Origin: Congzhengia minquanensis
GTDB lineage: Bacteria; Bacillota; Clostridia; UBA1381; UBA9506
DNA length: 64,000 nt
Direction: 5' to 3'
NCBI RefSeq assembly: GCF_014384785.1
Contig: NZ_JACRSU010000002.1
Location: 62,001 to 126,000 of the forward strand
Shown here: piece by piece, positions 18,601 to 27,460 of the stretch
How positions within the stretch are numbered: the first letter of the stretch is position 1
How the letters are laid out: every line of letters begins with the position of its first letter
Notes under the pieces: generated by a model
What the model saw: the letters and a program-made list of their open reading frames with translations, nothing else
What the model was told of the DNA's origin: nothing
Databases searched by the model: none
Translations under genes and position numbers: made by a program

Positions 18601-21368
18601 GAGATTTCATACTTTCTGCCAAATCTGATGGCCGCGGAATTTGACACGTTTCCCCAGCTTCTGCCGGTTCCCACAACTTCCATGGCTCCTGCCGTTCCGT
18701 TGGCGGCGTCAGTTGTTATGCCAACCTGCACAGCCGATGGTGAATATGACCAACCTACTAAGTCGTCCTGTGTATTAAATCCGCCGGAGGGCACCAAATT
18801 GTCTTTTGTTACGGCTTCACCGCTGAATTTGGGTATAATAAGCAGTTCATCAAACTGATGTTCTCCTGCGCCTACTTTTATTGCGATAAACCCGTTTTCA
18901 CCAATTGCTTCTGCCTGACCCGAATCATCTTTTCCTGTGCCGTCTGAGGTGTAGGTTCCGCTAAACCGCGTCCAGCCATCTCCCTGAACAACAGCCTTTG
19001 TCGCCACCGTGTTCGACAGATATTCACCCGTATCACTTTTTCCATAGACAGCAAAAGACAAATCTTCAACACTACTGTCTGCCAGTACACTGATGTCGTA
19101 AGACATTCCTGTCTTGGCTCTGAATTTCACACACAAATCCCCATCGGCTGTAGAAACGGTTTTCAGTACGCCCCGACTCATTCCCCGTTGTGTAGTTGTT
19201 TGAGATAAAGCAAGTGTTTTGGAATCAACAGTATCCGGCAGAGTGTCTTCAAAATCTAAAGCCACAAGTTCCGGGTATGTTCCGCTTTCATCAAAGGGAT
19301 TAACCGCAGTCAGTTTATCAGAAATTTTAAGGTCTGCCAACAGAAGTGCATGATTCGCCGAAATGTTTAATCTCGGCATTCTGTAATGTGCGCCCTCATA
19401 ATTCCAAACGTAATTACATTCAAAATATTTCCAGTCGGAAGACACGTCACCTGCCGCGCCAAACACAGCATCGTTTGTGTTTTCCCAGACTGTTCCGTTG
19501 TAATATTGATAATTCCATGCCGACGGCGGCATGTTTGCCTGTGTGTTTTTACTGGTCAGCCTGTCGTAATAATCGTCATAAATCAGAGTTTCTGAGCTGC
19601 TTCCATCAGGTTTTGTAAACAGCTCCAATTTATCAAAGGTATGAGTTTTTGTTGTAACAATACTGCCGCCGTATAAATAAAACGGTATGTCGCCCTGACT
19701 CTCGGTGGAGTTTCCGTAACCGTAATACCCTAAGGTGTTAGCAGCGGTAACAGTATTGTCCAGTACCGTTCCCTTTATGCTCCGGTCAAGAGCAACTTTT
19801 AAGGAATCACCCGCCGTGCCCTTATACCAAAACGATAGCTTATAAAGCCTGTTGTTTTCAATGTCCACAGGCCGCTCAAAACATTGACCCTGTGGGACGT
19901 TCACGGTTTTTCCCAGTGTCTCGTCCGTAATCTCGGCACCATTATTCAAAGATGAAAGAAAGTCTGCGCTGGAAACAATATTTCCGTTGTATGCGACTTT
20001 CAATGCCGTGTTTTCCGCGTTGTCCATATTATATACATTTTCCAGCTCAACGACAGATATGTTATCAATCCAAAACTTATAGTCGCTCATCTGATAAGTC
20101 TGCGTATCGCCGTTTTCATCTGTATAGGTATAGGTGCAGTTGGCAGGCTGTGCAGGCATCGTAGTCTGCCTGAAATCGATTAAATAGTGATAGTCTGCTT
20201 CACCTGTTCGCCCCAGCATATAGTCGGCTTCCCGGTAGTAGATAAACTCATATTTCTGCCACTGTGTTGAAAGCGGCTGCTCCATACCAATTTCCTCATA
20301 ACAATGCTGCAGCCGCACTGCGCGTGAAGATGACACACGTTCAATAATAAAATCAAACGATGCGTCGCTTCCTTTACCTGGATTGCCCGCCCGAACTGCC
20401 GCTGCAGTGTCTACTACAGCCTGAGAGCCTTTTGCCCAAAAGGTTATTTTGTAGGGCCGGTTATACCAAATCATTTTGCTTCTGTCCGACACATTGGCGG
20501 CAATTTGAAAATAATTCGCCCCAGCGGTTTTGGTAACTTCCAAGCCGGTATGGGAATCTGTCTTGTTTTCAGACGGTACGTCTGTTGTCAGCGCCGCCGT
20601 ACCCATCGAACTCCAGCTTCCGTTTCCCTCTGTTTTCCAGTCGTCCGTGTCAAAGCTGTTATAAAAAATTGCACTATCCTTTTGAACCGGCACTAATTGG
20701 AACTCGTCCAGCAGAAAATCATAAGAGCTGTTTACGTCCCCATTGATGAAGTTCCCGGCATTGCGCATATCGTGCGGGTTTTTGCCAAACCTTAAAAATA
20801 CGTTGAATTTGTTTTCACCAAGCGGCAAATACCCAGTTGATGAAACAACGCCGTCATAGCGGAACGTGTAAGTCACTTTTGCCCACTGGTCAGAGCAGGT
20901 CCCATCACTATTTTTAAGGCCTGCATTCTCCGCTTTTACCGTATACAGGTTAAACGGATAGCGGATTGTGGTTGTTGGCGTGGTTCTTTGTGGATCGCTG
21001 TATACGTTTGAAATAGAACCGCTGTAGTATACAAACAAATGTATGTCCGGCGCATATAAAGTTTCTGCATTGGTAAATTTAATGTAAAAGCTTGCTTCAT
21101 AGGTTGTACCTTTGTTCAAAACAACATTTTTTACCCCGGAACTTGGCACACCGGATAACGACGCCGCCAGCGAGCCTGTTCCGCCGTTTGCGCCCTCTTC
21201 GTTGAAGGATCCAGAAAGCGCCAAATTCGTGTCTGAAATTTCATCTGCGCTGTCAAATGGAAAATGAAACCCCTCAGCATTGACACCAGCAGTTGCCGTA
21301 AGACGAAAGCCCATCGAACATCCGAAAACCAATATAACTGATAAAAGCAGAGCCGCGTATTTTTTCAT
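15630..21368 (-). CDS. Very large secreted beta-helix protein with multiple carbohydrate-binding-like modules
   Basis: This 1912-residue protein is a longer paralogue of its downstream neighbour. The N-terminus is a signal peptide ending VILVFGCSMGF; the Cys could make it a lipoprotein. About five jelly-roll modules follow (roughly 35-235, 237-445, 450-690, 700-850, 860-1020), several ending in a DEL- or DNI-type strand as CBM4/9-like domains do. The beta-helix domain starts near 1240 (IDPENGDDLNAGT) and shares with its paralogues RQLYVNGVRAIRARSEG, YYENAYELLD, VHTGWGWGS and YPDEGSSYW. A Big2-like domain closes it. A GAGAGAGGG site precedes the ATG. Predicted extracellular glycan-active enzyme; the catalytic residues and substrate cannot be assigned. 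Confidence 0.8.
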   Translation of the reverse strand: MKKYAALLLSVILVFGCSMGFRLTATAGVNAEGFHFPFDSADEISDTNLALSGSFNEEGANGGTGSLAASLSGVPSSGVKNVVLNKGTTYEASFYIKFTNAETLYAPDIHLFVYYSGSISNVYSDPQRTTPTTTIRYPFNLYTVKAENAGLKNSDGTCSDQWAKVTYTFRYDGVVSSTGYLPLGENKFNVFLRFGKNPHDMRNAGNFINGDVNSSYDFLLDEFQLVPVQKDSAIFYNSFDTDDWKTEGNGSWSSMGTAALTTDVPSENKTDSHTGLEVTKTAGANYFQIAANVSDRSKMIWYNRPYKITFWAKGSQAVVDTAAAVRAGNPGKGSDASFDFIIERVSSSRAVRLQHCYEEIGMEQPLSTQWQKYEFIYYREADYMLGRTGEADYHYLIDFRQTTMPAQPANCTYTYTDENGDTQTYQMSDYKFWIDNISVVELENVYNMDNAENTALKVAYNGNIVSSADFLSSLNNGAEITDETLGKTVNVPQGQCFERPVDIENNRLYKLSFWYKGTAGDSLKVALDRSIKGTVLDNTVTAANTLGYYGYGNSTESQGDIPFYLYGGSIVTTKTHTFDKLELFTKPDGSSSETLIYDDYYDRLTSKNTQANMPPSAWNYQYYNGTVWENTNDAVFGAAGDVSSDWKYFECNYVWNYEGAHYRMPRLNISANHALLLADLKISDKLTAVNPFDESGTYPELVALDFEDTLPDTVDSKTLALSQTTTQRGMSRGVLKTVSTADGDLCVKFRAKTGMSYDISVLADSSVEDLSFAVYGKSDTGEYLSNTVATKAVVQGDGWTRFSGTYTSDGTGKDDSGQAEAIGENGFIAIKVGAGEHQFDELLIIPKFSGEAVTKDNLVPSGGFNTQDDLVGWSYSPSAVQVGITTDAANGTAGAMEVVGTGRSWGNVSNSAAIRFGRKYEISFWAKALDSETVGKTIDFILDRGQRTDPAAPQYQHLRDNDNKLLTADWVKYTILYQDMTATTDTSVPKIYFRIGSASTETFHYVIDELSIVEIENSYSIDAQPNFVLNEFSNNVAKFGFAKKGNAVGAYYRLMAPFGEDYAIIDSGYLSVNETAQFDFEGAAPDGLKLQYNAADPYGVIGATNEMACIADYIKRQERIIADFDTSIWTDDMASLDATVTFQGGSDPREFTVGLAFYDASGNQLSVSEQASSVAAEATTVVHISKTNETGAQSAKLFVWEPNSTTNIRQPKEVEKLTSADKIFIDPENGDDLNAGTFSAPVGTLSKAKSMINDKIAAGFTGDVYAILMPGEYSVAGGEFALTGDDSSNNVNIFYISYKPGEAKITGGQEITGFELFDANKNIYRASVGTDVDSRQLYVNGVRAIRARSEGRLANAVNLGKGGAGLTTTDTSFLTYEHLQDVEMVFYENWTNPRCCVQSAELDPSTGVVTLTLNADPWTRLMNKGNCVPTVPEYYENAYELLDSEGEFYLDKYDGYLYYKPRAYENMATAKVTMPVAERIMSLTGTAENPVKNITFRGISFEYSTWNDANGYGYVDNQNNNPTTATRTGFIPGAVELKNVHNVDFYNCDFSKIGQTGVKMMEAIQNCDFVGNEVYDTSGGAVFVGEPTWTYARAPHDAKYYQINNNVTDNYIHDISVEFRGGAAISAAYPKNMNICNNEVYNTSYSAVHTGWGWGSTAESGTVNLHINNNYLHKILNTKIYDGGGIYTLGHTGGSLENMNEMCGNYCYDIGNRYGVLYPDEGSSYWLIKDNVVDQTEHPLWYGKGSAEEGSDSIVARWTHIHINTINNIHYSNNYSTTTAKLNNGTDIDFEEPLYYPNADWPQEARTLISESGIRENYRDNFRFGLQEVYTAEEITVEQGSTAGINFVPTTSKKLFYDATGLTCVYRSKNPEIATVNTNGIITGVSVGTAKIELVFVENGIERVFECKVNVV

Positions 21369-21405
21369 AATTTATCCCTCTCTCATAAATAGTCAAATTG
21401 TTATG

Positions 21406-23892
21406 TCAATTTACAATCACTTTTACTGTATGTTCTCTTATTAAATTGTTTTCCACAGCAGTTATTGTTACCTCTGTTTCCCCCTTTTCCATAGCATAAA
21501 TTTTTCCGTTTCTAAATGCCAAAATGCCGTCGTTTTTTATTTGCGCATAACTGTCAAATTTTGCTGAATTGTAAAACTTGGCTTTTGACGTTGTTGGCGT
21601 GACGTTTAGCCGAATCTCACCCCCCACATATGTAGAAATGTTTCCGGAATCGTAAAATTCCTCCAGCCGCTCAGAAAAACAATCTTCAAACTGAGGCTGT
21701 ATTCCCGACCGGTCAATAATCTGCAGTGCTTCGTCCGGCCAGTTTGCTGTCGCATAAATTTTTGGCGGCTGATAAGAAATGCTTGTGCCGCTGTTTTGCA
21801 TGTTGCCCGTTGTGCTGTAATTGTTGTTATAATAAATATGGTTAATAGAAGACGTATGAATGTGCGTCCAGCGCGACCGCGCGGAGCCTCCGCCGTAATA
21901 CCATATGGGCTGTTTCGACAAATCCACAACATTATTGGAAATTTCCCAATAGGACGAGCCTTCGTCGGGATATAGCGCGCCAAATGGTTTTCTGATATCT
22001 TCAACATAATTTTCCGTAAGTTTGTTTAAATTGTCAACCGAACCGCCGGTGTGCCCAAGCATATACACTGCGCCGCCGTCATAAATTTCGTCGTTTAATA
22101 TTTTGTGAATATAATTGTTAGAAATGACGAAGTTTTTAGTTGCCGAGGGCGTTAACGTGCCCCAGCCCCAGCCGGTGTGAATTCCGCTGTATCCTGTGTT
22201 GTAAATTTCATTGTTTCCAATTCTTGTATCAATCGGAAAGCCTGCGCTCACCGCAGCACAGCTTTTTATGTCCTCAGCAATGTCATGAATAAAGTTATTT
22301 TCTACTTTTACGTTTTTTACGCTCAAACTTACGTTATCCGGATTTCTTTCTAAATCCGTGACGCCGCCCACAGAAAGGGCGCCTGCAGAAAGGTCACAAA
22401 ACTCATTTCCAGAAATTGTGCAGTTTCGGACACCATTAATCATTTTCAGCGCCGTTCTTCCCAGTTTACTGAATTTGCAGTTATAAAAATTCACGTTTTC
22501 CGTGTTTTTCAGCTCGATTACGCCTTCCATAGGAGCATTATTTGAGCCGTTTCGATAATATTCGTTTTGGTTAATGCAAAGCCCGCCGTTGGTGCTTGGA
22601 AACATCCAGGTAGACTGTGTAAATTCCAACCCCCGAAAATCAATGTTTTTAATTGGAGAAGATACAGAGCTTAATTTCATAAAATCTTCTTTCACAGGCA
22701 TTGTAAACCGTGTTTTCTTCATATCTTCAAAAGCCCTGGGTTTATAATAAAGATAACCCTCGTGTGTGTCTAAATACCACTCTCCGCCCTCGTCTATGAA
22801 TTCATATGCGTTCTCCATATAGGTTGGTTTCGCAGAGCTAAAATAATTTTTGGTTGTAAGCTGCTTCCACACTTCATCCGACATGTTGAACTGAATGGTT
22901 CCGCCCCCCAAATCCTTTACGGACGTCACCATGCACCTGTCGTGCATCCAATTATTTTCAAACGCAAATTCTAAATCTTCGATATGTTTAAAATCTAAAA
23001 ACTCTGATTCCTGCGCTGTCGCAACACCGTCTTTATATTCATATCCGGCAGGAGGTTCGTCCCGTCTTGCCCGCACGCAGCGAATGCCGTCAGCAAAAAG
23101 CTGACGCGAGTTTATATCTGTTCCCACCTCGGCGCGGTAAATATCTTTGTTCTCATCCCAAAGTGTAAAGCCTGTGATATCAACAGCGCCAGTTAAAACC
23201 GCCTTTTGTGTTTCCAACGCGGTAAACACAACCTGGTACCTGTTGCTCAACAAGTCTTTTGGTTCAAGCTTAAACACATCGTCCATAAAATACTCGCCGT
23301 TTTTTAAAATAAAGTAGATTGTGTCGTCGTTAGGCCCTAACTTATCCTGATTGGTCCTAAGACTATACACAGCCTTTTTCAATGTCTTAATGGGAGACTG
23401 AAACGTACCGTCGTTTGTGTCGCTTCCCTTTTCTGGGTCCAAGTATATTGTCAATGCATTTTTTATTTTTTCAATGGTTTTTGCTTCTCTTAACGGCTTC
23501 TGGCTGGCACTGTCCCACACCATAAGCTTTGCCGAATCCGCCAGTTTTGCTCTGCCGGCCGAAAGGTTAAATGAGGAGATGCTCCCTTTTGGCGAAGGCT
23601 TTGTCTCCGACGCAACAGAAACCAGCCTTCCTTTCTCATCATACAACGCTAGGCTGCAATTTACGTTTTTGCCGAAATCATAAAATTCAGCGGTTACAGT
23701 GGCAGAAAGAGAGTCGATATCTTCCGGCCACACCTCCTGAACAAAATTTGCCGTTATTTGGTTTTCTTTTTCATATTTATCATTTATATCAAAATTATCT
23801 GCCGTCAATTTCACAAAATCTGTGGCAAAGCAAGTCATATGTAATGTTATCCCCAAAATAAAAATAAGTACTGAAATTCGTTTATTTACCAT
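21406..23892 (-). CDS. Secreted right-handed beta-helix protein, compact paralogue
   Basis: With the ATG at 23892 (AGGGAG 9 nt upstream) the protein is 828 residues and opens MVNKRISVLIFILGITLHM, a signal peptide. An upstream in-frame ATG at 23928 adds 12 residues but weakens the signal peptide start. It lacks the carbohydrate-binding-like modules of the next two genes: after a short beta-sandwich region the beta-helix starts near residue 160 (IYLDPEKGSDTNDGT) and keeps SRQLFADGIRCVRARRDE, YMENAYEFIDEGGEWYLD, HTGWGWG and YPDEGSSYWEISNNVVD. The last 80 residues are Big2-like. First gene of the three-gene cluster, with a promoter just upstream. Confidence 0.8.
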   Translation of the reverse strand: MVNKRISVLIFILGITLHMTCFATDFVKLTADNFDINDKYEKENQITANFVQEVWPEDIDSLSATVTAEFYDFGKNVNCSLALYDEKGRLVSVASETKPSPKGSISSFNLSAGRAKLADSAKLMVWDSASQKPLREAKTIEKIKNALTIYLDPEKGSDTNDGTFQSPIKTLKKAVYSLRTNQDKLGPNDDTIYFILKNGEYFMDDVFKLEPKDLLSNRYQVVFTALETQKAVLTGAVDITGFTLWDENKDIYRAEVGTDINSRQLFADGIRCVRARRDEPPAGYEYKDGVATAQESEFLDFKHIEDLEFAFENNWMHDRCMVTSVKDLGGGTIQFNMSDEVWKQLTTKNYFSSAKPTYMENAYEFIDEGGEWYLDTHEGYLYYKPRAFEDMKKTRFTMPVKEDFMKLSSVSSPIKNIDFRGLEFTQSTWMFPSTNGGLCINQNEYYRNGSNNAPMEGVIELKNTENVNFYNCKFSKLGRTALKMINGVRNCTISGNEFCDLSAGALSVGGVTDLERNPDNVSLSVKNVKVENNFIHDIAEDIKSCAAVSAGFPIDTRIGNNEIYNTGYSGIHTGWGWGTLTPSATKNFVISNNYIHKILNDEIYDGGAVYMLGHTGGSVDNLNKLTENYVEDIRKPFGALYPDEGSSYWEISNNVVDLSKQPIWYYGGGSARSRWTHIHTSSINHIYYNNNYSTTGNMQNSGTSISYQPPKIYATANWPDEALQIIDRSGIQPQFEDCFSERLEEFYDSGNISTYVGGEIRLNVTPTTSKAKFYNSAKFDSYAQIKNDGILAFRNGKIYAMEKGETEVTITAVENNLIREHTVKVIVN

Positions 23893-23944
23893 GAACGCAG
23901 CTCCCTGTTTGTTAAATTTAAATTTCATTTAAAACATTCACTTT

Positions 23945-23973
23945 ATTTTAACATAATTCACGATTTAAGTCAA
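23945..23973 (-). promoter_or_regulatory. Sigma-A promoter for the beta-helix gene cluster
   Basis: On the minus strand TTGACT (23968-23973), a 17-bp spacer, then TAAAAT (23945-23950) preceded by TGT. It lies 53 bp upstream of the ATG at 23892. Confidence 0.65.
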
Positions 23974-24002
23974 CTAATAAAAAAATGTTTTGTAACATAT
24001 AA

Positions 24003-24040
24003 ACAAAAACAAAGCAGGCCCGAGCATTTGGACCTGCTTT
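24003..24040 (-). terminator. Intrinsic terminator after copA
   Basis: On the minus strand AAAGCAGGTCC pairs with GGGCCTGCTTT (24011-24040, one G-T pair) around an 8-nt loop, followed by GTTTTTGTTT. Confidence 0.8.
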
Positions 24041-24052
24041 CATCGTATTGAG

Positions 24053-26569
24053 CTATTTTACTGAAACAACAGTATATCCGGCATCTTCCACTGCCGCTTT
24101 AATTTGTTCTTCCGTAATGTTTTCGCTGCTTGTAACATAAGCGGTTTTCTTTTCCAGATCTACCTTTGCGCTCACACCATCAATTGCATTCAGTGCCTGT
24201 TCCACTCTGCCTGAGCAATGTGAGCAGGACATTCCTTCAATTTTTACTTCCATTTTTACTTTACTCCTTTCTTCCTTTTTGTCTTCTTTTTTATCTTCAA
24301 GTTGTGCTTTTTCCGGCTTAAAATTGCGAAGCCGCAATGCGTTTAACACAACGCATACACTGCTTAGGCTCATTGCTGCAGCGGCAAACATCGGACTCAG
24401 CTTAAAGTGAAACAACGGGTAAAACACACCTGCGGCGATGGGAATTCCAATTACATTATAAATAAATGCCCAAAACAGGTTTTCTTTTATGTTTAGCAAC
24501 ACCTTTTTACTCAGCCGCACAGCAGATGCCACATCCATTAAATCGTTTCGTACCAGAACAATGTCTGCGCTGTCTATTGCAACGTCTGTTCCGGCGCCGA
24601 TCGCAATGCCCACATCAGCTCTTGCCAGGGCAGGCGCATCGTTAATTCCGTCGCCCACCATTGCCGTTTTAGTACCGTTTTCCTGAATAGCGCGAATTTT
24701 GCTTTCCTTGTCCTCTGGCAAAACCTCTGCCATTACCTGTGTAATACCAATGCTGCCTGCCACAGCGGCGGCTGTTTTTTGATTGTCCCCGGTGAGCATC
24801 ATAACGTTGATGTTCATGTCTTTCAATCTCCGCACCGCATCTTGACTTGAGGGCTTCACCTTGTCCGCCACGGCGAATAGTCCAATTACACTTTTAGAAT
24901 CTGCAACTAAAATGGGCGTTTTCCCTTCACTTGCAAACGCTTCCAGTTCTGGCGCAAACAAGCTGGTGTCCAACCCCACATCCTGCATTAACTTTAAATT
25001 TCCGGCGTAATACATTTCGTCGCCGACGCTGCCCTTTACGCCTTTTCCGTGTAAGGCTTCAAACTCGGTTACCTCCATAAGCTCTGTATCAAACCTATTA
25101 GCATAGTCCGCAATGGCCACAGAAAGAGGATGTTCACTTTGCTTTTCCAACGAATAGGCAATTTTTAGAAGCAGCTCCGTGTCGCGGTTTGCGGCACGCA
25201 TATCTGTTACCGAGGGTTTTCCTTCCGTTATGGTTCCTGTTTTGTCCAACACCACGGTTTCTATTCCCTGAAGTGTTTGCAAGGCCTCCCCGGACTTAAT
25301 TAAAATCCCGTTTGCGGCGCCGCGTCCGGTTCCAACCATAATTGCCACCGGCGTTGCCAGCCCCAACGCACAGGGGCAGGAAATCACCAAAACCGCAATT
25401 GCACAGGACAACGCAAACTCAAAATCAGCACCGGAAAGCAGCCAAACCGCACAGGTAATTACCGCAATTGTAATCACCGCAGGGACAAAAATACCGGAAA
25501 TTTTGTCTGCCAGCTGTGCAATAGGCGCTTTGCTGGCAGACGCTTCCTCCACCAAAGAGATGATTTCAGAAAGGGCCGTATCGCTGCCCACTTTCTTTGC
25601 TTCAACTTTAATGTAGCCGCTTTTGTTAATGGTCGCGCCCGTTACTTTGTCGCCCACGCTCTTTTCAACAGGAATACTTTCACCGGTCAAAGCGGATTCA
25701 TCAACAGTGGATTCGCCAAAAATCACAACGCCGTCTACCGGAATACTCATGCCGGGCTTTACAATTATGGTGTCTCCCACCAAAACCTCAGCAGACGGAA
25801 TTTCCGTTTCCACTCCGCCTCGCTCTACAATTGCAGTTTGGGGCGCCAGCTCCATCAACGCCTTAATGGCAGCGCCTGTCTTTCCCTTTGAGCGCTCCTC
25901 AAAAAATTTACCCAACGTTATCAGCGCCAAGATGGTAGCGGCCGACTCAAAATACAGTTCCATGTGATAGTGCATTACCGACTGCATGTCACCCATTCCC
26001 ATAGCATATCCAATTTTAAATATGACATAAATTCCATAGGCCACAGCCGCACCAGAGCCAATGGCAATTAAGCTGTCCATATTGGGAGCGCCTTGGAACA
26101 GTCGCTTAAAGCCCGAAATATAGTACACCCGGTTTACATATAGGATAGGTAGGCACAGCAAAAATTGAAGAAACGAATAGGAAACCGCGTTTTGATGACC
26201 GGCAATGAAGCCGGGAATTGGCAGTCCAATCATTTCGCCCATTGAAATATACATCAGCGGTATTAAAAAAACAAAGGAGTAAATTAATCTTATTTTCATG
26301 CCGTGAAGCCGTTCGTCTGCAGCGTCCTCCAACGTTGTCCCCGGTGCAGTGCTTGCTCCCTGCTTTTTTGCGGAGTAACCCGAAGCAGTTACGGCGTTAA
26401 TGATTTGACTGTCGTCTGTAACAGCTTCGTCATATTCCACTGTCATAGAGTTGGTCAGAAGACTGACAGAAACACTGTTCACACCATCTACGCCTGCAAC
26501 ATTTTTTTCAACATGGGAACTGCACGCAGAACAGGTCATGCCCAAAACGTCAAACTTTTCTTTTTTCAA
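24053..26569 (-). CDS. copA: Copper-exporting P1B-type ATPase with N- and C-terminal metal-binding domains
   Basis: The 838-residue pump exports monovalent copper at the expense of ATP. An N-terminal heavy-metal-associated (HMA) domain has GMTCSACS at 10-17. Membrane helices follow, then the actuator motif, the transmembrane CPC site ([13 protein letters not shown], near 396), the phosphorylated Asp in [14 protein letters not shown] (near 441) and [12 protein letters not shown] (near 643). Unusually a second HMA domain (GMSCSHCSG, residues about 773-838) is joined at the C-terminus by a charged Lys/Glu linker. The start is TTG at 26569 with AAAGGGGG 9 nt upstream. No CsoR or CopY gene is adjacent; a TetR gene diverges from it. 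Confidence 0.95.
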   Translation of the reverse strand: MKKEKFDVLGMTCSACSSHVEKNVAGVDGVNSVSVSLLTNSMTVEYDEAVTDDSQIINAVTASGYSAKKQGASTAPGTTLEDAADERLHGMKIRLIYSFVFLIPLMYISMGEMIGLPIPGFIAGHQNAVSYSFLQFLLCLPILYVNRVYYISGFKRLFQGAPNMDSLIAIGSGAAVAYGIYVIFKIGYAMGMGDMQSVMHYHMELYFESAATILALITLGKFFEERSKGKTGAAIKALMELAPQTAIVERGGVETEIPSAEVLVGDTIIVKPGMSIPVDGVVIFGESTVDESALTGESIPVEKSVGDKVTGATINKSGYIKVEAKKVGSDTALSEIISLVEEASASKAPIAQLADKISGIFVPAVITIAVITCAVWLLSGADFEFALSCAIAVLVISCPCALGLATPVAIMVGTGRGAANGILIKSGEALQTLQGIETVVLDKTGTITEGKPSVTDMRAANRDTELLLKIAYSLEKQSEHPLSVAIADYANRFDTELMEVTEFEALHGKGVKGSVGDEMYYAGNLKLMQDVGLDTSLFAPELEAFASEGKTPILVADSKSVIGLFAVADKVKPSSQDAVRRLKDMNINVMMLTGDNQKTAAAVAGSIGITQVMAEVLPEDKESKIRAIQENGTKTAMVGDGINDAPALARADVGIAIGAGTDVAIDSADIVLVRNDLMDVASAVRLSKKVLLNIKENLFWAFIYNVIGIPIAAGVFYPLFHFKLSPMFAAAAMSLSSVCVVLNALRLRNFKPEKAQLEDKKEDKKEERSKVKMEVKIEGMSCSHCSGRVEQALNAIDGVSAKVDLEKKTAYVTSSENITEEQIKAAVEDAGYTVVSVK
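24253..24271 (-). promoter_or_regulatory. Internal ribosome site and ATG inside copA that could give a free CopZ-like chaperone
   Basis: Within the linker of copA the minus strand reads AAAGGAG, 10 nt, then an in-frame ATG at 24253. Initiation there would make a 66-residue protein starting [15 protein letters not shown], the size and form of the copper chaperone CopZ. Whether it is used is unknown. Confidence 0.5.
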
Positions 26570-26619
26570 GGATACATACCCCCTTTAAATATTTTTATTC
26601 TTTTGCATTTCACTATAAT

Positions 26620-26648
26620 ATTATACATTTCTGTTATTTTTTTGTCAA
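26620..26648 (-). promoter_or_regulatory. Consensus sigma-A promoter for copA
   Basis: On the minus strand TTGACA (26643-26648), 17 bp, TATAAT (26620-26625): both hexamers are perfect. The -10 box is half of the palindrome TATAATATTATA (26614-26625), a possible operator. Confidence 0.75.
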
Positions 26649-26678
26649 GCAGTCGAATTTTTACAACAGAAAAAAGTA

Positions 26679-26707
26679 TTGACAATAAAGAGGAATTATG
26701 CTAATAT
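26679..26707 (+). promoter_or_regulatory. Sigma-A promoter for the tetR gene (and probably the fab operon)
   Basis: TTGACA (26679-26684), 17 bp, TAATAT (26702-26707) preceded by TGC. It is 53 bp upstream of the GTG start and divergent from copA. Confidence 0.7.
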
Positions 26708-26760
26708 AAGTGCTGTGTGTTAATTATGCCACAAACTTTTTATGGAAAGGATGATTTTTC

Positions 26761-27345
26761 GTGGCATATTCAAAAGGCGTTAAATTGGAGGATGAACTCA
26801 CCGACCAGATTGTTGACGTCGCAACCAAAATTGCATATACAGACGGTGTAGCGCACATCAGTGTAAAACGGATTATTAACGAGCTTGGCGTTTCAAACCG
26901 CGTGTTTTATAACCGGTTTAAAAACATTCAGGACGTTTTAGATATTGTTTATCACAGAATCGTAAAACAAATGCGGGAATGCATCAATACGGAGTATGAT
27001 GAAAGCTGCGACTATTACGATTATCTGCAAAACATCGGTGTAGCCGTTTTAAAGCGCACCTATGAAGATAAACTTCACTTTAGTCAGTATATGTTTGAAT
27101 ACGATTCTTACAGCGAAAGCAACCGGAACTGGTGGATTGACCACATTAAACCCCTCATTCAATATGGAATTGATAACGGATTGCTTAAAGAAGTAAACAC
27201 TACATATATCAGCTACTCCATCTGGTGTTTCTGCCGCGGGTTTAATGCAGACGCTGTAGGTACAGGCCTTACGTTAGACGAGGCATTAGACTCTTTTAAG
27301 CTGGGTCTTAGCTGTATTATTGAGGGAATGAAACCCGATGCATAA
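26761..27345 (+). CDS. TetR/AcrR-family transcriptional regulator
   Basis: The 194-residue protein has an N-terminal TetR helix-turn-helix (about 15-60): IAYTDGVAHISVKRIINELG then VSNRVFYNRFKNIQDVL. The rest is an all-helical ligand-binding domain with many aromatics (NRNWWIDHIKPL, YSIWCFCRGFN). The start is GTG at 26761 with GGAAAGGATG upstream. It precedes fabH on the same strand with a 115-bp gap containing two palindromes, so it may control fatty acid synthesis as FabT, FapR or FabR do in other bacteria. It also diverges from copA, so control of copA cannot be excluded. Ligand unknown. Confidence 0.85.
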   Translation: MAYSKGVKLEDELTDQIVDVATKIAYTDGVAHISVKRIINELGVSNRVFYNRFKNIQDVLDIVYHRIVKQMRECINTEYDESCDYYDYLQNIGVAVLKRTYEDKLHFSQYMFEYDSYSESNRNWWIDHIKPLIQYGIDNGLLKEVNTTYISYSIWCFCRGFNADAVGTGLTLDEALDSFKLGLSCIIEGMKPDA

Positions 27346-27377
27346 AATTGAAATAATTAAAATAAAATAGAATTAAG

Positions 27378-27424
27378 GCGGAAAATTTTTCCGCTTAAAA
27401 TTTAAACGAGCACGCCTCGTGCTC
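27378..27424. repeat. Two palindromes between tetR and fabH
   Basis: GCGGAAAAtTTTTCCGC (27378-27394) and GAGCACGcctCGTGCTC (27408-27424) are both perfect inverted repeats, 13 bp apart. No T tract follows either. They could be operators for the upstream TetR protein or leader-RNA hairpins. Confidence 0.6.
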
Positions 27425-27460
27425 AAAATGTGACACGAACATTTTATAAGGAGAACAAAC

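Noticed and set aside
26570..26600. C-rich run upstream of copA as a CsoR operator half-site
   Set aside because: The run is simply the complement of the AAAGGGGG ribosome site; no matching G-rich half-site follows at operator spacing.
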